Notes: a model not told the origin generated them from the letters alone. 64,000 bases of DNA from Aldersonia sp. NBC_00410 (GCF_026342035.1 NZ_JAPENM010000005.1:186001-250000); one strand, 5' to 3'; shown: positions 32,187 through 41,151, counted from the first letter of the stretch. Program-made: numbers and translations.

Positions 32187-32972
32187 TTACCTGCCCTGCC
32201 AGGCGGGTGCCCGCTTCTCCATGAACGCGACGGCGCCTTCCTTGGCGTCGGCGCTGGTGAAAACCACTTTCTGCCAATGGCTTTCCCGCTCTCGCGCTCG
32301 ATCGAGGTCCGTCGCGGCCAGGCGGCCCAGCTCCTTGCATGCGGCAACCCCGAGGGGAGCGTTGGCGGCGATGCGCTCGGCGTACTGGATCGCAGTCGCC
32401 AGCACGTCCGCCGCCGGAACGACGGCGTTCACCAACCCGACCTCGTAACCGCGAGCCGCGTCGATCGGCTCGCCGGTCATGGTCATCTCCAGCGCCACGC
32501 TCAAGGGAATTCGCGTGCCGATGAACGTGCCGCCACCACCGGGGAACAGCCCTCGTTTGACCTCGGGCAGCGCAAACTTCGCGTCCGCCGCGGCGATGAT
32601 GAGGTCACAGCCGAGGAGCAGTTCGAGCCCGCCGCCGACGGCCGAGCCATTCGCTGCGCCGATCACCGGAACGGTGACCTCGCCACGCGTGAGCCGGAGA
32701 AAGTCCTCGTTGCCGCTGAGGTCTTGGCCCTTGGCAAACGCACGCAGGTCCATCCCGGCACAGAACGCGCGATCGCCCGTTCCCGTGAGAATCACCGCGC
32801 GGATGCCGGCATCGGACTCGGCCTCGACGATCGCGCTGCCGATGCCCCGCATGACATTCGCGGTCAACGCGTTTCGCGCCTCTGGGCGGTTGATCCGCAC
32901 GACGAGCACCTCGCCGCGCCGCTCGGTGACGAGTTCGCGGCGTTGCGCCACCGTATCGTCGACCTCGCTCAT
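32187..32972 (-). CDS. Enoyl-CoA hydratase/isomerase
   Basis: A 261-residue crotonase with both catalytic positions intact: Glu in GGGLELLLGCDL and Glu in LPEVKRGLFPG. The oxyanion hole is in FCAGMDL. It should hydrate 2-enoyl-CoA to 3-hydroxyacyl-CoA. The start is the ATG at 32972, overlapping the stop of the kinase-like gene (ATGA). In this operon it would act on the enoyl-CoA released by the kinase/ACAD pair. Confidence 0.9.
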   Translation of the reverse strand: MSEVDDTVAQRRELVTERRGEVLVVRINRPEARNALTANVMRGIGSAIVEAESDAGIRAVILTGTGDRAFCAGMDLRAFAKGQDLSGNEDFLRLTRGEVTVPVIGAANGSAVGGGLELLLGCDLIIAAADAKFALPEVKRGLFPGGGGTFIGTRIPLSVALEMTMTGEPIDAARGYEVGLVNAVVPAADVLATAIQYAERIAANAPLGVAACKELGRLAATDLDRARERESHWQKVVFTSADAKEGAVAFMEKRAPAWQGR

Positions 32973-33988
32973 GAGTTGTACTCGGTGGACTCGGCGAGGT
33001 CGGCGGCCGAACGCATCAGGCTCGGCACGATGGACCCGAACGATTGCAGTTTGATGTCGTCGCCAGCGCGCTGGAAACCCTGCTCGAGGACGATGGCGAG
33101 CTTCCACTTCGCCAGCACGAGGTAGTAGTCGAGGTCGTCGACCTGGCGTCCGGACACCTCGGCGTAGTGCGCCACCATCTCCGCACGCGACGGCATGCCT
33201 CGCATGTCGACGTAGCTCGACGTCTCGGCCTCGGGCGCGTTGGTGTCCTCGGGCCAGCCCTGGATCATCCAGGCCAGGTCGAGCTTCGGGTCGCCGACCG
33301 TGCCCATCTCCCAGTCGACGATGGCGGCGAGCTGTGCCGGGGCACCCTCTTTGAACATCACGTTCGCGAATTGGTAGTCGCCGTGCATCAGGCCGGGGAT
33401 GAAGTCGAGCGGCTTGTGCGTGCGCAACCAATCGGTGGCAACGTCCATGCCGTCGAGTTCGCGACCCTTGATGCGATCGAAGAAGGTGGTCCACCGGTCG
33501 ACCTGGCGGTCGTGGAACCCGTCCGGGCGGCCGAGGTCATGCAGGCCCTTCGCGCGCCAGTCGACCTTGGACAGCAGGCCGATGCCCTCGGCCAGCTGAA
33601 AGGCGAGTCCGCGCCGCGCTTCCGGGTCGGAGACGAAGGGTTCCTTCCACTTCTTGAACTCCATCGGCGACCAGCCGTCGACGAACCCCATCAGGTAGAA
33701 CGACCGCCCCAGCACAGATTTGTCCGAGCACGGCGCAATGGCCTTGGTGTGCGGGACATCGGTGCCGTCGAGGGCCTCGATGATGCGCCACTCGCGCATG
33801 ATGCCGTCGTCCCGGTTGGCGGGCGCGGCCTCCGGTGGAATCCGGATGACGCAGCGCTCGTCGCCGCGGGTGATCTCGTAAATTTCGTTCTGCGTTCCGC
33901 CGGAGAGGAATCGGGCCTCGAGCGGCTCACCCTTACCGGGCAGGCCCTGCTCGTCCATCCAATCGGCGAGGCGTTGTGTATCGATCAC
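32969..33988 (-). CDS. APH/ACAD10-11-type phosphotransferase (LvaA-like acyl-CoA kinase)
   Basis: A 339-residue protein-kinase-fold phosphotransferase of the aminoglycoside-phosphotransferase superfamily. The Brenner motif is His202-Gly-Asp204 with Asn209, followed by the metal-binding Asp225-Trp-Glu. In human ACAD10/11 and in the Pseudomonas putida levulinate pathway (LvaA), such kinases phosphorylate the 4-hydroxyl of an acyl-CoA, and an ACAD partner then removes the phosphate. Here the GTG start overlaps the stop of exactly such an ACAD. I infer a 4-hydroxyacyl-CoA kinase, not antibiotic resistance. No LvaB-like small subunit is evident. Confidence 0.82.
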   Translation of the reverse strand: MIDTQRLADWMDEQGLPGKGEPLEARFLSGGTQNEIYEITRGDERCVIRIPPEAAPANRDDGIMREWRIIEALDGTDVPHTKAIAPCSDKSVLGRSFYLMGFVDGWSPMEFKKWKEPFVSDPEARRGLAFQLAEGIGLLSKVDWRAKGLHDLGRPDGFHDRQVDRWTTFFDRIKGRELDGMDVATDWLRTHKPLDFIPGLMHGDYQFANVMFKEGAPAQLAAIVDWEMGTVGDPKLDLAWMIQGWPEDTNAPEAETSSYVDMRGMPSRAEMVAHYAEVSGRQVDDLDYYLVLAKWKLAIVLEQGFQRAGDDIKLQSFGSIVPSLMRSAADLAESTEYNS

Positions 33989-35286
33989 AGGTTCCCTACT
34001 TCGTGTTCGAGGTATTCGGCGAACTTCGCGCGCGCCGCCTCTTGCTTGCGTGGAATCCACTCGGTCGGCCAGACGTCGTCGGTGGGCTCGTAGTCGCGCA
34101 GCACCTGCTTGGCGACGGTGCCCTTGTGCACCTCGGTCGGACCATCGGCAAGTCCCATCACGCCGGCGCCGTGGATCATCGTGAAGAACGGCATCTCGTT
34201 CGTGGTGCCGAGTGCGCCATGTACTTGCATTGCGCGCCAAGCGATATCGTGCAGAACCGTCGGCATGACGATCTTCGCTGTGGCGATGTCCTTACGGACC
34301 TTCTTGTAGTCGTTGTACTTGTCGATCTCCCACGCCGTGTACAGCACGAACAGCCGGAACTGGACGAGCTGAGCGTAGGAATCGGCGATGTAGCCCTGCA
34401 CGAACTGCTTGTCGGACAGCTTGCTGCCGGCCGTCTCGCGGCTCAGCGCGCGCTCGCACATCATGTCGATGGCCTTCTGCGCCAGGCCGATCGTGCGCAT
34501 GGCGTGGTGGATCCGGCCTCCGCCGAGACGAGTCTGCGCGATCGCAAACGCCTGGCCTGCACCGCCGAGCAGTGCCGAATTCGGCACGCGGACATCGTTG
34601 TAGTGGATCAGCGCGTGCGAGCCACCGTTCATCGGTTCGCCGTACAGGCCGACATTACGGACGATCTCCACGCCCGGCGTATCGGTGGGCACCAGGAACA
34701 TCGACATGCCCTTGTAGGCGCTGACGTCGGGGTCGGTCACCACCATCACGATCAGGAACGACGCGGTCTTGGCATTGGACGAGAAGAACTTCCACCCGTT
34801 GATCACCCAGTCGTCACCGTCGCGGACGGCGCGGGTGGTGAACTGTGCCGGGTCGGCGCCCGCCTGCGGTTCGGTCATCGAGTAGGACGAGAACACCTCG
34901 CCCTCCAGCAGCGGGCGCAGGTAGCGCTCCTTCTGCTCGTCGGTGCCGAAGTGCGCGATGATCTCGGCATTGCCGGTGTCGGGTGCCTGGCAGCCGAACA
35001 CGATCGGGGCCCAGGACGAGCGCCCCAGGATCTCGTTGAGCAGTGCGAGCTTGAGCTGGCCGAAACCTTGGCCGCCGAGGTCGGGGCCCAGGTGTGTGGC
35101 CCACAGGCCCTGCTTACGCACCTCAGCCTTGAGTGGATCGATTATTTTGCGTCGCGCGCCGTCGAGCGGCACGAATTGTTGGTGCGGAAAGACCAGGTCG
35201 AGTGGCTCGACCTCCTCGCGCACGAATGTGTTTGCCCAGTCCAGTTTCGCCTGAAATTCCGGGTCGGTTTCGAAGTCCCACGCCAT
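33985..35286 (-). CDS. ACAD10/11-like acyl-CoA dehydrogenase family protein
   Basis: A 433-residue ACAD longer than the classical enzymes. It carries the ACAD10/11-type segments CQAPDTGNAEIIAHFGT and SYSMTEPQAGADPAQF. At the classical YEGT position it has LADGPTEVHKGTVA, and its helix-G region reads GGGRIHHA with no Glu. This is the LvaC/ACAD11-type pattern, whose members convert 4-phosphoacyl-CoA to enoyl-CoA. It is coupled by GTGA to the kinase gene. It is the first gene of the leftward five-gene operon, with an operator repeat 22 bp upstream. Confidence 0.87.
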   Translation of the reverse strand: MAWDFETDPEFQAKLDWANTFVREEVEPLDLVFPHQQFVPLDGARRKIIDPLKAEVRKQGLWATHLGPDLGGQGFGQLKLALLNEILGRSSWAPIVFGCQAPDTGNAEIIAHFGTDEQKERYLRPLLEGEVFSSYSMTEPQAGADPAQFTTRAVRDGDDWVINGWKFFSSNAKTASFLIVMVVTDPDVSAYKGMSMFLVPTDTPGVEIVRNVGLYGEPMNGGSHALIHYNDVRVPNSALLGGAGQAFAIAQTRLGGGRIHHAMRTIGLAQKAIDMMCERALSRETAGSKLSDKQFVQGYIADSYAQLVQFRLFVLYTAWEIDKYNDYKKVRKDIATAKIVMPTVLHDIAWRAMQVHGALGTTNEMPFFTMIHGAGVMGLADGPTEVHKGTVAKQVLRDYEPTDDVWPTEWIPRKQEAARAKFAEYLEHEVGNL

Positions 35287-35305
35287 TTGCTTCTCCTCTC
35301 CATGA

Positions 35306-35324
35306 ATGAGAATATGCTTCTCAT
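35306..35324. promoter_or_regulatory. Operator-like palindrome between divergent ACAD11-like and VOC operons
   Basis: ATGAGAATATGCTTCTCAT has the core GAGAA-TATGC-TTCTC at 35308-35322. It is 19 bp before the leftward start (35286) and 51 bp before the rightward ATG (35376), a good position to control both promoters. Confidence 0.78.
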
Positions 35325-35375
35325 GATCCAGAACGCAATTCTGAGTTCGACGAAGATGGTTTCGGAGGTATTGCG

Positions 35376-35828
35376 ATGAATGCTGCGGACCTGTTCCACC
35401 TGGGTATCGTCACCACTGACATGGTGGCCACTCGCGAGCAGTTGGGTGTGCTGTTTGGCTACCAATGGGGACCCGAGGTCGGCGGCCGGGTCGATGTCAC
35501 GCTGCCCGACGGGCCGGCGGTCCTCGACCTGAAGTGCGCGTACTCGATCACCGTTCCGCGGCTCGAACTGGTCCGTGAGATTCCGGGCACGATGTGGTCG
35601 GCGGCCCCGGGCATCCATCACGTCGGGTACTGGTCCGATGATGTCGCCGCAGATGCGGCGGATCTGGAACGCCAGGGCTTCCTGTGCGAGGCGTCCCGCT
35701 CCGGCCCGGATGGCGTGCCATTTTTCACTTTTCACCGGAGCCCGTGGGGCCTGCTGATCGAACTGGTGACCCGCGCCGCCGAGCCGGGGCTGCAGACTTG
35801 TTGGGCGGCGCCGGGTGGTGGCGTATGA
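35376..35828 (+). CDS. VOC-superfamily (glyoxalase/bleomycin-resistance-type) protein
   Basis: A 150-residue protein with two beta-alpha-beta-beta-beta halves. Candidate metal ligands are His in LFHLGIV, Glu in RLELVREI, His in IHHVGYW and Glu in LLIELV, the pattern of metal-dependent VOC enzymes such as methylmalonyl-CoA epimerase-like isomerases and lactoylglutathione lyases. The ATG follows GGAGG. Its stop overlaps the SDR start (ATGA). An epimerase-like role on a CoA ester would suit the operon, but the reaction is not determined. Confidence 0.82.
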   Translation: MNAADLFHLGIVTTDMVATREQLGVLFGYQWGPEVGGRVDVTLPDGPAVLDLKCAYSITVPRLELVREIPGTMWSAAPGIHHVGYWSDDVAADAADLERQGFLCEASRSGPDGVPFFTFHRSPWGLLIELVTRAAEPGLQTCWAAPGGGV

Positions 35829-36658
35829 GCACCGTCGGAATTGTGACCGGGGCCGGGCGCGGGATGGGCCTCGAGTGCGCCCGTCGCCTGACCGCCACCG
35901 TGGACCACCTGCTCCTCGTCGATCTGGACGGCGCGACGCTCGAGTCCGCCGCCGGGGAGCTGCGTGTGGCCGGGGGAGCAGCGGTCGAAACGATGGCGCT
36001 CGATATCACCGACCGGGCCGGCGTGGCACAGCTCGCCAAACGAGCGGCCCAGCTGGGCACGCTGCGGGCGGTTGCGCACGTCGCGGGAATCTCGCCGACG
36101 ATGGCCGATTGGCGACGCATCTTCACCGTCGACCTGGTCGGCACCGCAGTGCTTACCGAGGCGCTGCGGCCACTCGCGACCGACGGCACCGCCATGGTCT
36201 GCTTCGCGTCGATGGCGGCAAAGATGGGCAATTTCGCACCCGACGATGCGACCGCGGCCGCACTCGACGATCCGCTGCACGAGGACTTCCTGGACCGGGT
36301 GCACGCCGCGATCGGTCCGGAGGTGGAACTTCCGGGGCTGGCGTACGCCTGGGCGAAATACGGGGTTGCGCGGTTCGTTCAGCGCGAGGCCGTGCGCCTC
36401 GGGCCGGTCGGCGCGCGGGTGTGTTCGGTCTCGCCGGGAATTATCGATACACCGCAGGGCCGGCAGGAGGCCGCGAGCAACCCGAATATGGCGGCGATGC
36501 TGCAGGTCGCACCACTGCGCCGCGGCGGCAGGCCGGACGAGGTCGCCGCGGTCGTCGCATTCCTGTTGTCGGACGAGGCGAGCTATCTCAATGGGGTCGA
36601 CATCCTGGTCGACGGCGGTATCTGCGCCGGCATGGCGCACGCCGCCGCGCGGCCATGA
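35825..36658 (+). CDS. SDR oxidoreductase, 3-alpha-hydroxysteroid-dehydrogenase-like
   Basis: A 277-residue SDR with TGAGRGMGLE, a DLDGA end of strand beta-2, the catalytic Ser region CFASMAAKM, an insertion of about 30 residues, and then YAWAK. The C-terminus is LNGVDILVDGGICAG. The insertion before the Tyr resembles 3-alpha-HSD/carbonyl-reductase-type SDRs, so oxidation of a ring hydroxyl is possible. It is ATGA-coupled to both the VOC gene and the following TetR gene. Confidence 0.87.
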   Translation: MSTVGIVTGAGRGMGLECARRLTATVDHLLLVDLDGATLESAAGELRVAGGAAVETMALDITDRAGVAQLAKRAAQLGTLRAVAHVAGISPTMADWRRIFTVDLVGTAVLTEALRPLATDGTAMVCFASMAAKMGNFAPDDATAAALDDPLHEDFLDRVHAAIGPEVELPGLAYAWAKYGVARFVQREAVRLGPVGARVCSVSPGIIDTPQGRQEAASNPNMAAMLQVAPLRRGGRPDEVAAVVAFLLSDEASYLNGVDILVDGGICAGMAHAAARP

Positions 36659-37287
36659 GCACCGACCCGGTTGGCGGCCTCGCGAGCCGGATCGCCGCAC
36701 GGTCGCTGGCGAAGCGGGAAGCCAACTACGCCAGCGAGGTTCGTCGGCTGCTCGATGCAGGCCGAGAGGTGATGGGCCGAACCGGCACCACCTCCCGGCC
36801 GCGGGTCGCGGACATCGTGGCGGAGGCCGGGCTGTCGAACGAGGCGTTCTATCGGCATTTTCCGTCGAAGGACGCACTCGTCGCCGCCATCCTCGAAGAC
36901 GGCACCGATCGGTTGCACAGCTACGTCGCGCATCAGATGAGCAAGGAATCGACGGCCCAGGCACGCCTGCGGCGCTGGGTCGAGGGAGTCCTGTCGCAGG
37001 CGGACGACGACAGCGCCGAAACGACCCGTGCCGTGATGTGGAATGCCGGGAGTATGGGGGAGGAGATCATGTCGAGCCCGCCGTCCGTCGCCGGTCGGCT
37101 CGCTGCGCTCCTGCACGACACCTATGCCGAACTGGGCAGCGCCGACCCGGAATTCGACGCCTCGCTCGCCGCGCACGCCACCATCGGCAAGCTCTCCGAT
37201 TACCTCTGGCGCCAGCTGCGGCCCACAATGTCCGACGTCGACCGCATCACGGCGTTCTGCCTGCGCATCCGCACGCCCGCGCCGTAG
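36655..37287 (+). CDS. TetR-family transcriptional regulator
   Basis: A 210-residue TetR protein with an extended N-terminus. The HTH is in PRVADIVAEAGLSNEAFYRHFPSKDALV (core VADIVAEAGLS, AFYRHF). It is the third gene of the VOC-SDR-tetR operon, which itself lies behind the GAGAAT-type operator. It would therefore respond to, rather than drive, the main regulon, and may give feedback or control a downstream branch. It converges with an SDR gene at 37297. Confidence 0.87.
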   Translation: MSTDPVGGLASRIAARSLAKREANYASEVRRLLDAGREVMGRTGTTSRPRVADIVAEAGLSNEAFYRHFPSKDALVAAILEDGTDRLHSYVAHQMSKESTAQARLRRWVEGVLSQADDDSAETTRAVMWNAGSMGEEIMSSPPSVAGRLAALLHDTYAELGSADPEFDASLAAHATIGKLSDYLWRQLRPTMSDVDRITAFCLRIRTPAP

Positions 37288-37296
37288 TCACCCCGG

Positions 37297-38070
37297 TCAG
37301 AGCGTGCCGACCCCGTCGACCGGCAGGAGCGTGCCGCTGGTGTACGAGGACGCATCGCTGGCGAAATAGAGCGCGGCGGTCACGATCTCGCGCGGGTAGC
37401 CGTAGCGGTTCATCGGCAACGCGGGGACATCCTCGCCGGGGATCGCCCAGTCCTTGGAGATGTCGGTGTAGAAGCCGCCCGGCGCGATCACATTGAACCG
37501 GACCGTCGGCGCGAACTCCTTCGCGAGCGCAACGCTGATCGCATTGAGCGCAGCCTTGGATCCGGCGTACGGACCGAAGTTGGGGGAGGGGCGCAGCGAT
37601 CCGGTGCTCGAAATGCTGATGACCGAGCCGCCGTTCTCGGCCTTCATGCGCTCGGCCACCAGCGACGAAAGCCGGAACGGACCTTTGAAATTGACGGCGA
37701 CGACCTTGTCGAACAGTTCCTCGCTCGTCTGCGCGGACGATGGCGCCAGCGGTGACATCCCGGCGTTGTTCACCAGGATGTCGACCTTGCCGAACTCGCC
37801 GTACGACCGTTCGACGAGAGCGTCCAAGTCATCCCAGTGCCCGACGTGGCAGGCAACCGGAAGTGCGCGCCGCCCGAGGCTTTCGACTTCGCGGGCGAGT
37901 TCTTCGCACGCCGCGAGTTTGCGGCTGGCGATGACGACATCGGCTCCGGCCGCTGCGTAGCCGAGGACGATCGCGCGGCCGATACCGCGACTGCCACCGG
38001 TCACCAGTGCGACCTTGCCGGACAGGTCGAAGAGTTCGGCGGGGCTGCGGGTGGGGGAAGGCTCGGTCAT
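37297..38070 (-). CDS. SDR oxidoreductase
   Basis: A 257-residue classical SDR. The loop TGGSRGIGRA and the basic end of strand beta-2 (ASRKLAA) favour NADP(H). NNAGMSP, Ser in SISSTGS and YAGSK complete the active site, and the end is GTLLPVDGVGTL. The ATG at 38070 has a 48-bp leader between it and the hairpin at 38119-38154, so it probably has its own promoter. No GAGAAT-type operator is seen, which sets it apart from most neighbours. Confidence 0.87.
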   Translation of the reverse strand: MTEPSPTRSPAELFDLSGKVALVTGGSRGIGRAIVLGYAAAGADVVIASRKLAACEELAREVESLGRRALPVACHVGHWDDLDALVERSYGEFGKVDILVNNAGMSPLAPSSAQTSEELFDKVVAVNFKGPFRLSSLVAERMKAENGGSVISISSTGSLRPSPNFGPYAGSKAALNAISVALAKEFAPTVRFNVIAPGGFYTDISKDWAIPGEDVPALPMNRYGYPREIVTAALYFASDASSYTSGTLLPVDGVGTL

Positions 38071-38118
38071 GAATGTTCCCGTCGACGTTGACGAAGAAAT
38101 CTACGCGAGAAAGAAGAT

Positions 38119-38154
38119 CGCCTCCCGCTGCCGCAGATGCAACACCGGGAGGCG
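38119..38154 (-). terminator. Hairpin after the amidohydrolase gene
   Basis: CGCCTCCCG (38119-38127) pairs with CGGGAGGCG (38146-38154), a 9-bp stem with an 18-base loop. It is 22 bp beyond the amidohydrolase stop and is the only candidate for ending that leftward transcript. Confidence 0.6.
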
Positions 38155-38176
38155 AACGTCGTGTATGGGCGAGCCG

Positions 38177-39442
38177 TTATTTGGCCGCTGCGAACTGCTT
38201 GTCGTCGTACAGCTTTGCCCACTCCGCACGCGGGCGGATGGAGACATCGACATCGGTCGCGCTTGCACGCAGTGCGCCGACGGTGGCGTCCTCGCGCTTG
38301 ATGTTGGCGAACGGATCCCAGTCGAAGAACCGGCAGGAGTTCTGCCAGGAGATCTTCTCGATATCGGTGTCGTCCGCGCCGGCGGCTTGCAGTTCGCCCA
38401 GCATCTGTTCGGGCGCGTCCGGCCAGAAGCAGTCCGAGTGCGGGTAGTCGCATTCCCAGGCGATGATGTCGATGCCGATCTCGTGGCGCAGCTTGAGCGA
38501 CGTCTTGTCGGTGACGTAGCAGGCCAGCGAGTGCTCGCGAAACACGTCGGAGGGCAGCTTGCCGCCGAAGTCGCGGCGCAGCCACTTCTGATTGGTGTAG
38601 TGACGGTCGCAGCGGTCCAGGTAGAACGGGATCCAGCCGATGCCGCCTTCGGAGAAGGCGAACTTCAGGTTGGGGTAGGTGCGCATCGCCGGACCCCACA
38701 GCAGATCCTGCGCGCACAGCGACGAAATCTGCGACGCGAGGACGATCAGGTTGTCGATCGGTCCGTCCGGCGCCAATTGCAGGGCGCCGAAGCCGGTTCC
38801 GATGTGCAGACACATGACGACGTTCTCGTCGCTGAGCGTCTGGAACACCGGGCCCCAGTAGTCCATGTCGTGGTAGCTGGGCAGACCCTCGAGGTGCGGG
38901 AGCTCCGGCATTGTCACGGCGCGGCAGCCCTTGGCCGCAACGCGGCGGATCTCCTTGATCATCTCTTCGGGATTCCAGGTCGGCATCAGCGCGATCGGGA
39001 TGAAGCGGCCCGGGTAGGAGCCGGCCCACTCGTCGATGTGCCAGTCGTTGTAGGCCGACACCATGATGCAGGTGACCGGATCTCGGTGCAGGTTGAGGTG
39101 GCGGGCCGAGAAGCCGGTGAAGGTCGGGAAGCACATCGACGCGAGGATGCCGTTGCGGCTCATGTCGCGGACGCGCTGATGCACGTCGTACACACCGGGC
39201 CGCATCTCGGCGAATCCGGCGGGGTCACGGCCCCACTCTTCCGCGGGCCAGGACACGACGGCGTTGAGGCCACTGACACCTTGCGGCCGGCCCTGGTACA
39301 TCCACTGGTCGACACCCTTTTCGTCGGTGACGACAATCGGTGCCTGGTCCCGGTACTTCTCCGGCACGTGCCGGAGGAACATGTCGGGTGGTTCCACGAC
39401 ATGGTCATCGATGCTCACCAGGATCAAGTCGTCGACGTTCAC
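38177..39442 (-). CDS. Amidohydrolase family 2 metal-dependent hydrolase/decarboxylase
   Basis: A 421-residue TIM-barrel protein of the amidohydrolase-2 (ACMSD-like) family. The first metal motif is SIDDHVVEPPDM, then CLHIG in the middle, FAFSEGGIGW, and the late Asp motif WECDYPHSD. Family members decarboxylate or hydrolyse ring-cleavage products. The GTG at 39442 is preferred: GGAG sits seven bases before it, and the upstream ATG at 39457 has no ribosome site. It diverges from fadD across an operator repeat. A paralogue lies at 61464. The substrate cannot be derived. Confidence 0.86.
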   Translation of the reverse strand: MNVDDLILVSIDDHVVEPPDMFLRHVPEKYRDQAPIVVTDEKGVDQWMYQGRPQGVSGLNAVVSWPAEEWGRDPAGFAEMRPGVYDVHQRVRDMSRNGILASMCFPTFTGFSARHLNLHRDPVTCIMVSAYNDWHIDEWAGSYPGRFIPIALMPTWNPEEMIKEIRRVAAKGCRAVTMPELPHLEGLPSYHDMDYWGPVFQTLSDENVVMCLHIGTGFGALQLAPDGPIDNLIVLASQISSLCAQDLLWGPAMRTYPNLKFAFSEGGIGWIPFYLDRCDRHYTNQKWLRRDFGGKLPSDVFREHSLACYVTDKTSLKLRHEIGIDIIAWECDYPHSDCFWPDAPEQMLGELQAAGADDTDIEKISWQNSCRFFDWDPFANIKREDATVGALRASATDVDVSIRPRAEWAKLYDDKQFAAAK

Positions 39443-39516
39443 AGGATTTCTCCACATTCACTCGACCGAGCTGCTAGTTCGGTATGACGGGGCGGCGAGA
39501 ATGCCGCCTTCTTTTT

Positions 39517-39535
39517 ATGAGAATGACGTTCTAGG
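39517..39535. promoter_or_regulatory. Operator-like repeat between amidohydrolase and fadD (one imperfect arm)
   Basis: ATGAGAATGACGTTCTAGG has core GAGAA-TGACG-TTCTA at 39519-39533; the last arm base deviates. It is 59 bp before the rightward GTG (39595) and 74 bp before the leftward GTG (39442). Confidence 0.65.
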
Positions 39536-39594
39536 GTGATCTTACGGCGTGGCGGTGACGTGCGCCACCCTGCATATCGACGAGGGGAGTTGCT

Positions 39595-41151
39595 GTGGCG
39601 GCGGCACAGATGACACCGGGTTGGCACGCGGAACACACTCCGGACAAACCGGCGATCATTCTCGCGGCGAGCGGTGAGGTCGTGACCTACGCCGAGCTCG
39701 AGGATCGCTCCATCCGGCTCGCTCGCGCGCTGCGGGCACGCGGACTGAAGGTGGGCGATCACCTCGCCATCGTGCTGGAGAACCACCGCGCATTCCTCGA
39801 AGTCACCTGGGCAGCACAGCGTTCGGGCTTGTATTACACAGCCGTCAATCGGCATCTTCGGCCGAGTGAGGTGCAGTACGTCCTCGATGACTGTGGCGCG
39901 GTTGCAATCGTGTCGAGCGCCGAGATGGCAGAGATTGTCGCCGGGCTGGACAGTTCGAGCATGCTGGCCCGGATCTCGGTCGAGGGGGATCTTCCCGGGT
40001 TCGAGCGCTACGACGACATGCTCGCTGCCGAGAGCGCGCAGCCGCTGCCGGACGAGTGCGAAGGCCGCGAAATGCTCTACTCCTCGGGCACCACCGGCCG
40101 GCCGAAGGGTGTCCGCAAGCCGCTGCCGGCGACGCCACTCGGTGATCCGGCCGCGCCGCCGGTCCTGATCGCGCAGGGTCTGCTCGCAACCGGGGCCGCC
40201 GAGGGTGCGGTGTATCTCTCGCCCGCGCCGCTGTATCACGCGGCGCCCCTGGTCTTCTCGATGTCGTGGCAGCGGCTCGGCGCGACCGTCGTGGTGCTGG
40301 AGACCTTCGACCCCGTGGGTTGCCTGGATGCGATCGAGCGATATCGCGTCACGCATGGGCAGTTCGTGCCGACGATGTTCGTTCGGATGCTGCGGCTACC
40401 GAAAGCCGACCGCGAACGGTACGACGTGTCGAGCCTGCGCACCGTCGTGCATGCCGCTGCGCCATGCCCGATCGCCGTCAAGCGACAGATGCTGGACTGG
40501 TGGGGGCCGATCATTCACGAGTACTACTCGGGCACCGAAGACATTGGCACCAGCTACATCACGCCGCAGGAATGGCTCGACCACCCCGGTTCGGTGGGGC
40601 GGCCGATGAACGAGTGCCACATCGTCGGCGCGGATGGCGAGGAGGTTCCGGTCGGGGAGGAGGGGGCGGTGTACTTCGCCGGCGGGCGGCCGTTCGAGTA
40701 CCACAACGACCCCGAGAAGACAGCCTCGATCTCCAACGACAAGGGTTGGCGGACCCTCGGCGACATCGGCAGGCTCGACGCCGACGGCTATCTCTACCTG
40801 ACCGATCGCCAGGCACACATGATCATCTCCGGCGGGGTGAACATCTATCCGCAGGAAGCGGAAAACGTGCTCGCCGGGCACCCCGACGTGGCGGACGTCG
40901 CCGTCATCGGCGTACCGGACGAGGAGATGGGGGAGGCGGTGAAAGCCGTGGTCCAGCTCGATGATCCGACCATGGCGAGCGACGAGACCGCAGCATCACT
41001 GATCGCCTGGTGCCGGGCCGAACTCGCGACCTACAAGTGCCCGCGCACAGTGGATTTCGTCGACGAGTTGCCGCGCGACCCGAGCGGAAAGCTGTACAAA
41101 CGCCTGCTGCGGGACCAGTACTGGGACGGCCACACGACCCGGGTCGTGTGA
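39595..41151 (+). CDS. Acyl-CoA synthetase (FadD/AMP-dependent ligase family)
   Basis: A 518-residue ANL ligase. The phosphate loop is YSSGTTGRPKGV, the A5 region is EYYSGTEDIG, and the hinge and core motifs are DRQAHMIISGGVNIYP and DPSGKLYKRLL with the catalytic Lys. The GTG at 39595 follows GAGGGGAG. It should form the CoA ester of an exogenous acid. It stands as a single-gene unit between the operator repeat and a hairpin whose loop holds its stop codon. Substrate unknown; its motifs are less altered than those of the ligase at 897. Confidence 0.9.
   Translation: MAAAQMTPGWHAEHTPDKPAIILAASGEVVTYAELEDRSIRLARALRARGLKVGDHLAIVLENHRAFLEVTWAAQRSGLYYTAVNRHLRPSEVQYVLDDCGAVAIVSSAEMAEIVAGLDSSSMLARISVEGDLPGFERYDDMLAAESAQPLPDECEGREMLYSSGTTGRPKGVRKPLPATPLGDPAAPPVLIAQGLLATGAAEGAVYLSPAPLYHAAPLVFSMSWQRLGATVVVLETFDPVGCLDAIERYRVTHGQFVPTMFVRMLRLPKADRERYDVSSLRTVVHAAAPCPIAVKRQMLDWWGPIIHEYYSGTEDIGTSYITPQEWLDHPGSVGRPMNECHIVGADGEEVPVGEEGAVYFAGGRPFEYHNDPEKTASISNDKGWRTLGDIGRLDADGYLYLTDRQAHMIISGGVNIYPQEAENVLAGHPDVADVAVIGVPDEEMGEAVKAVVQLDDPTMASDETAASLIAWCRAELATYKCPRTVDFVDELPRDPSGKLYKRLLRDQYWDGHTTRVV

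Noticed and set aside
32969-33988. Aminoglycoside resistance gene
   Set aside because: It has the APH fold motifs, but coupling to an ACAD10/11-like dehydrogenase and beta-oxidation genes fits an acyl-CoA kinase much better.
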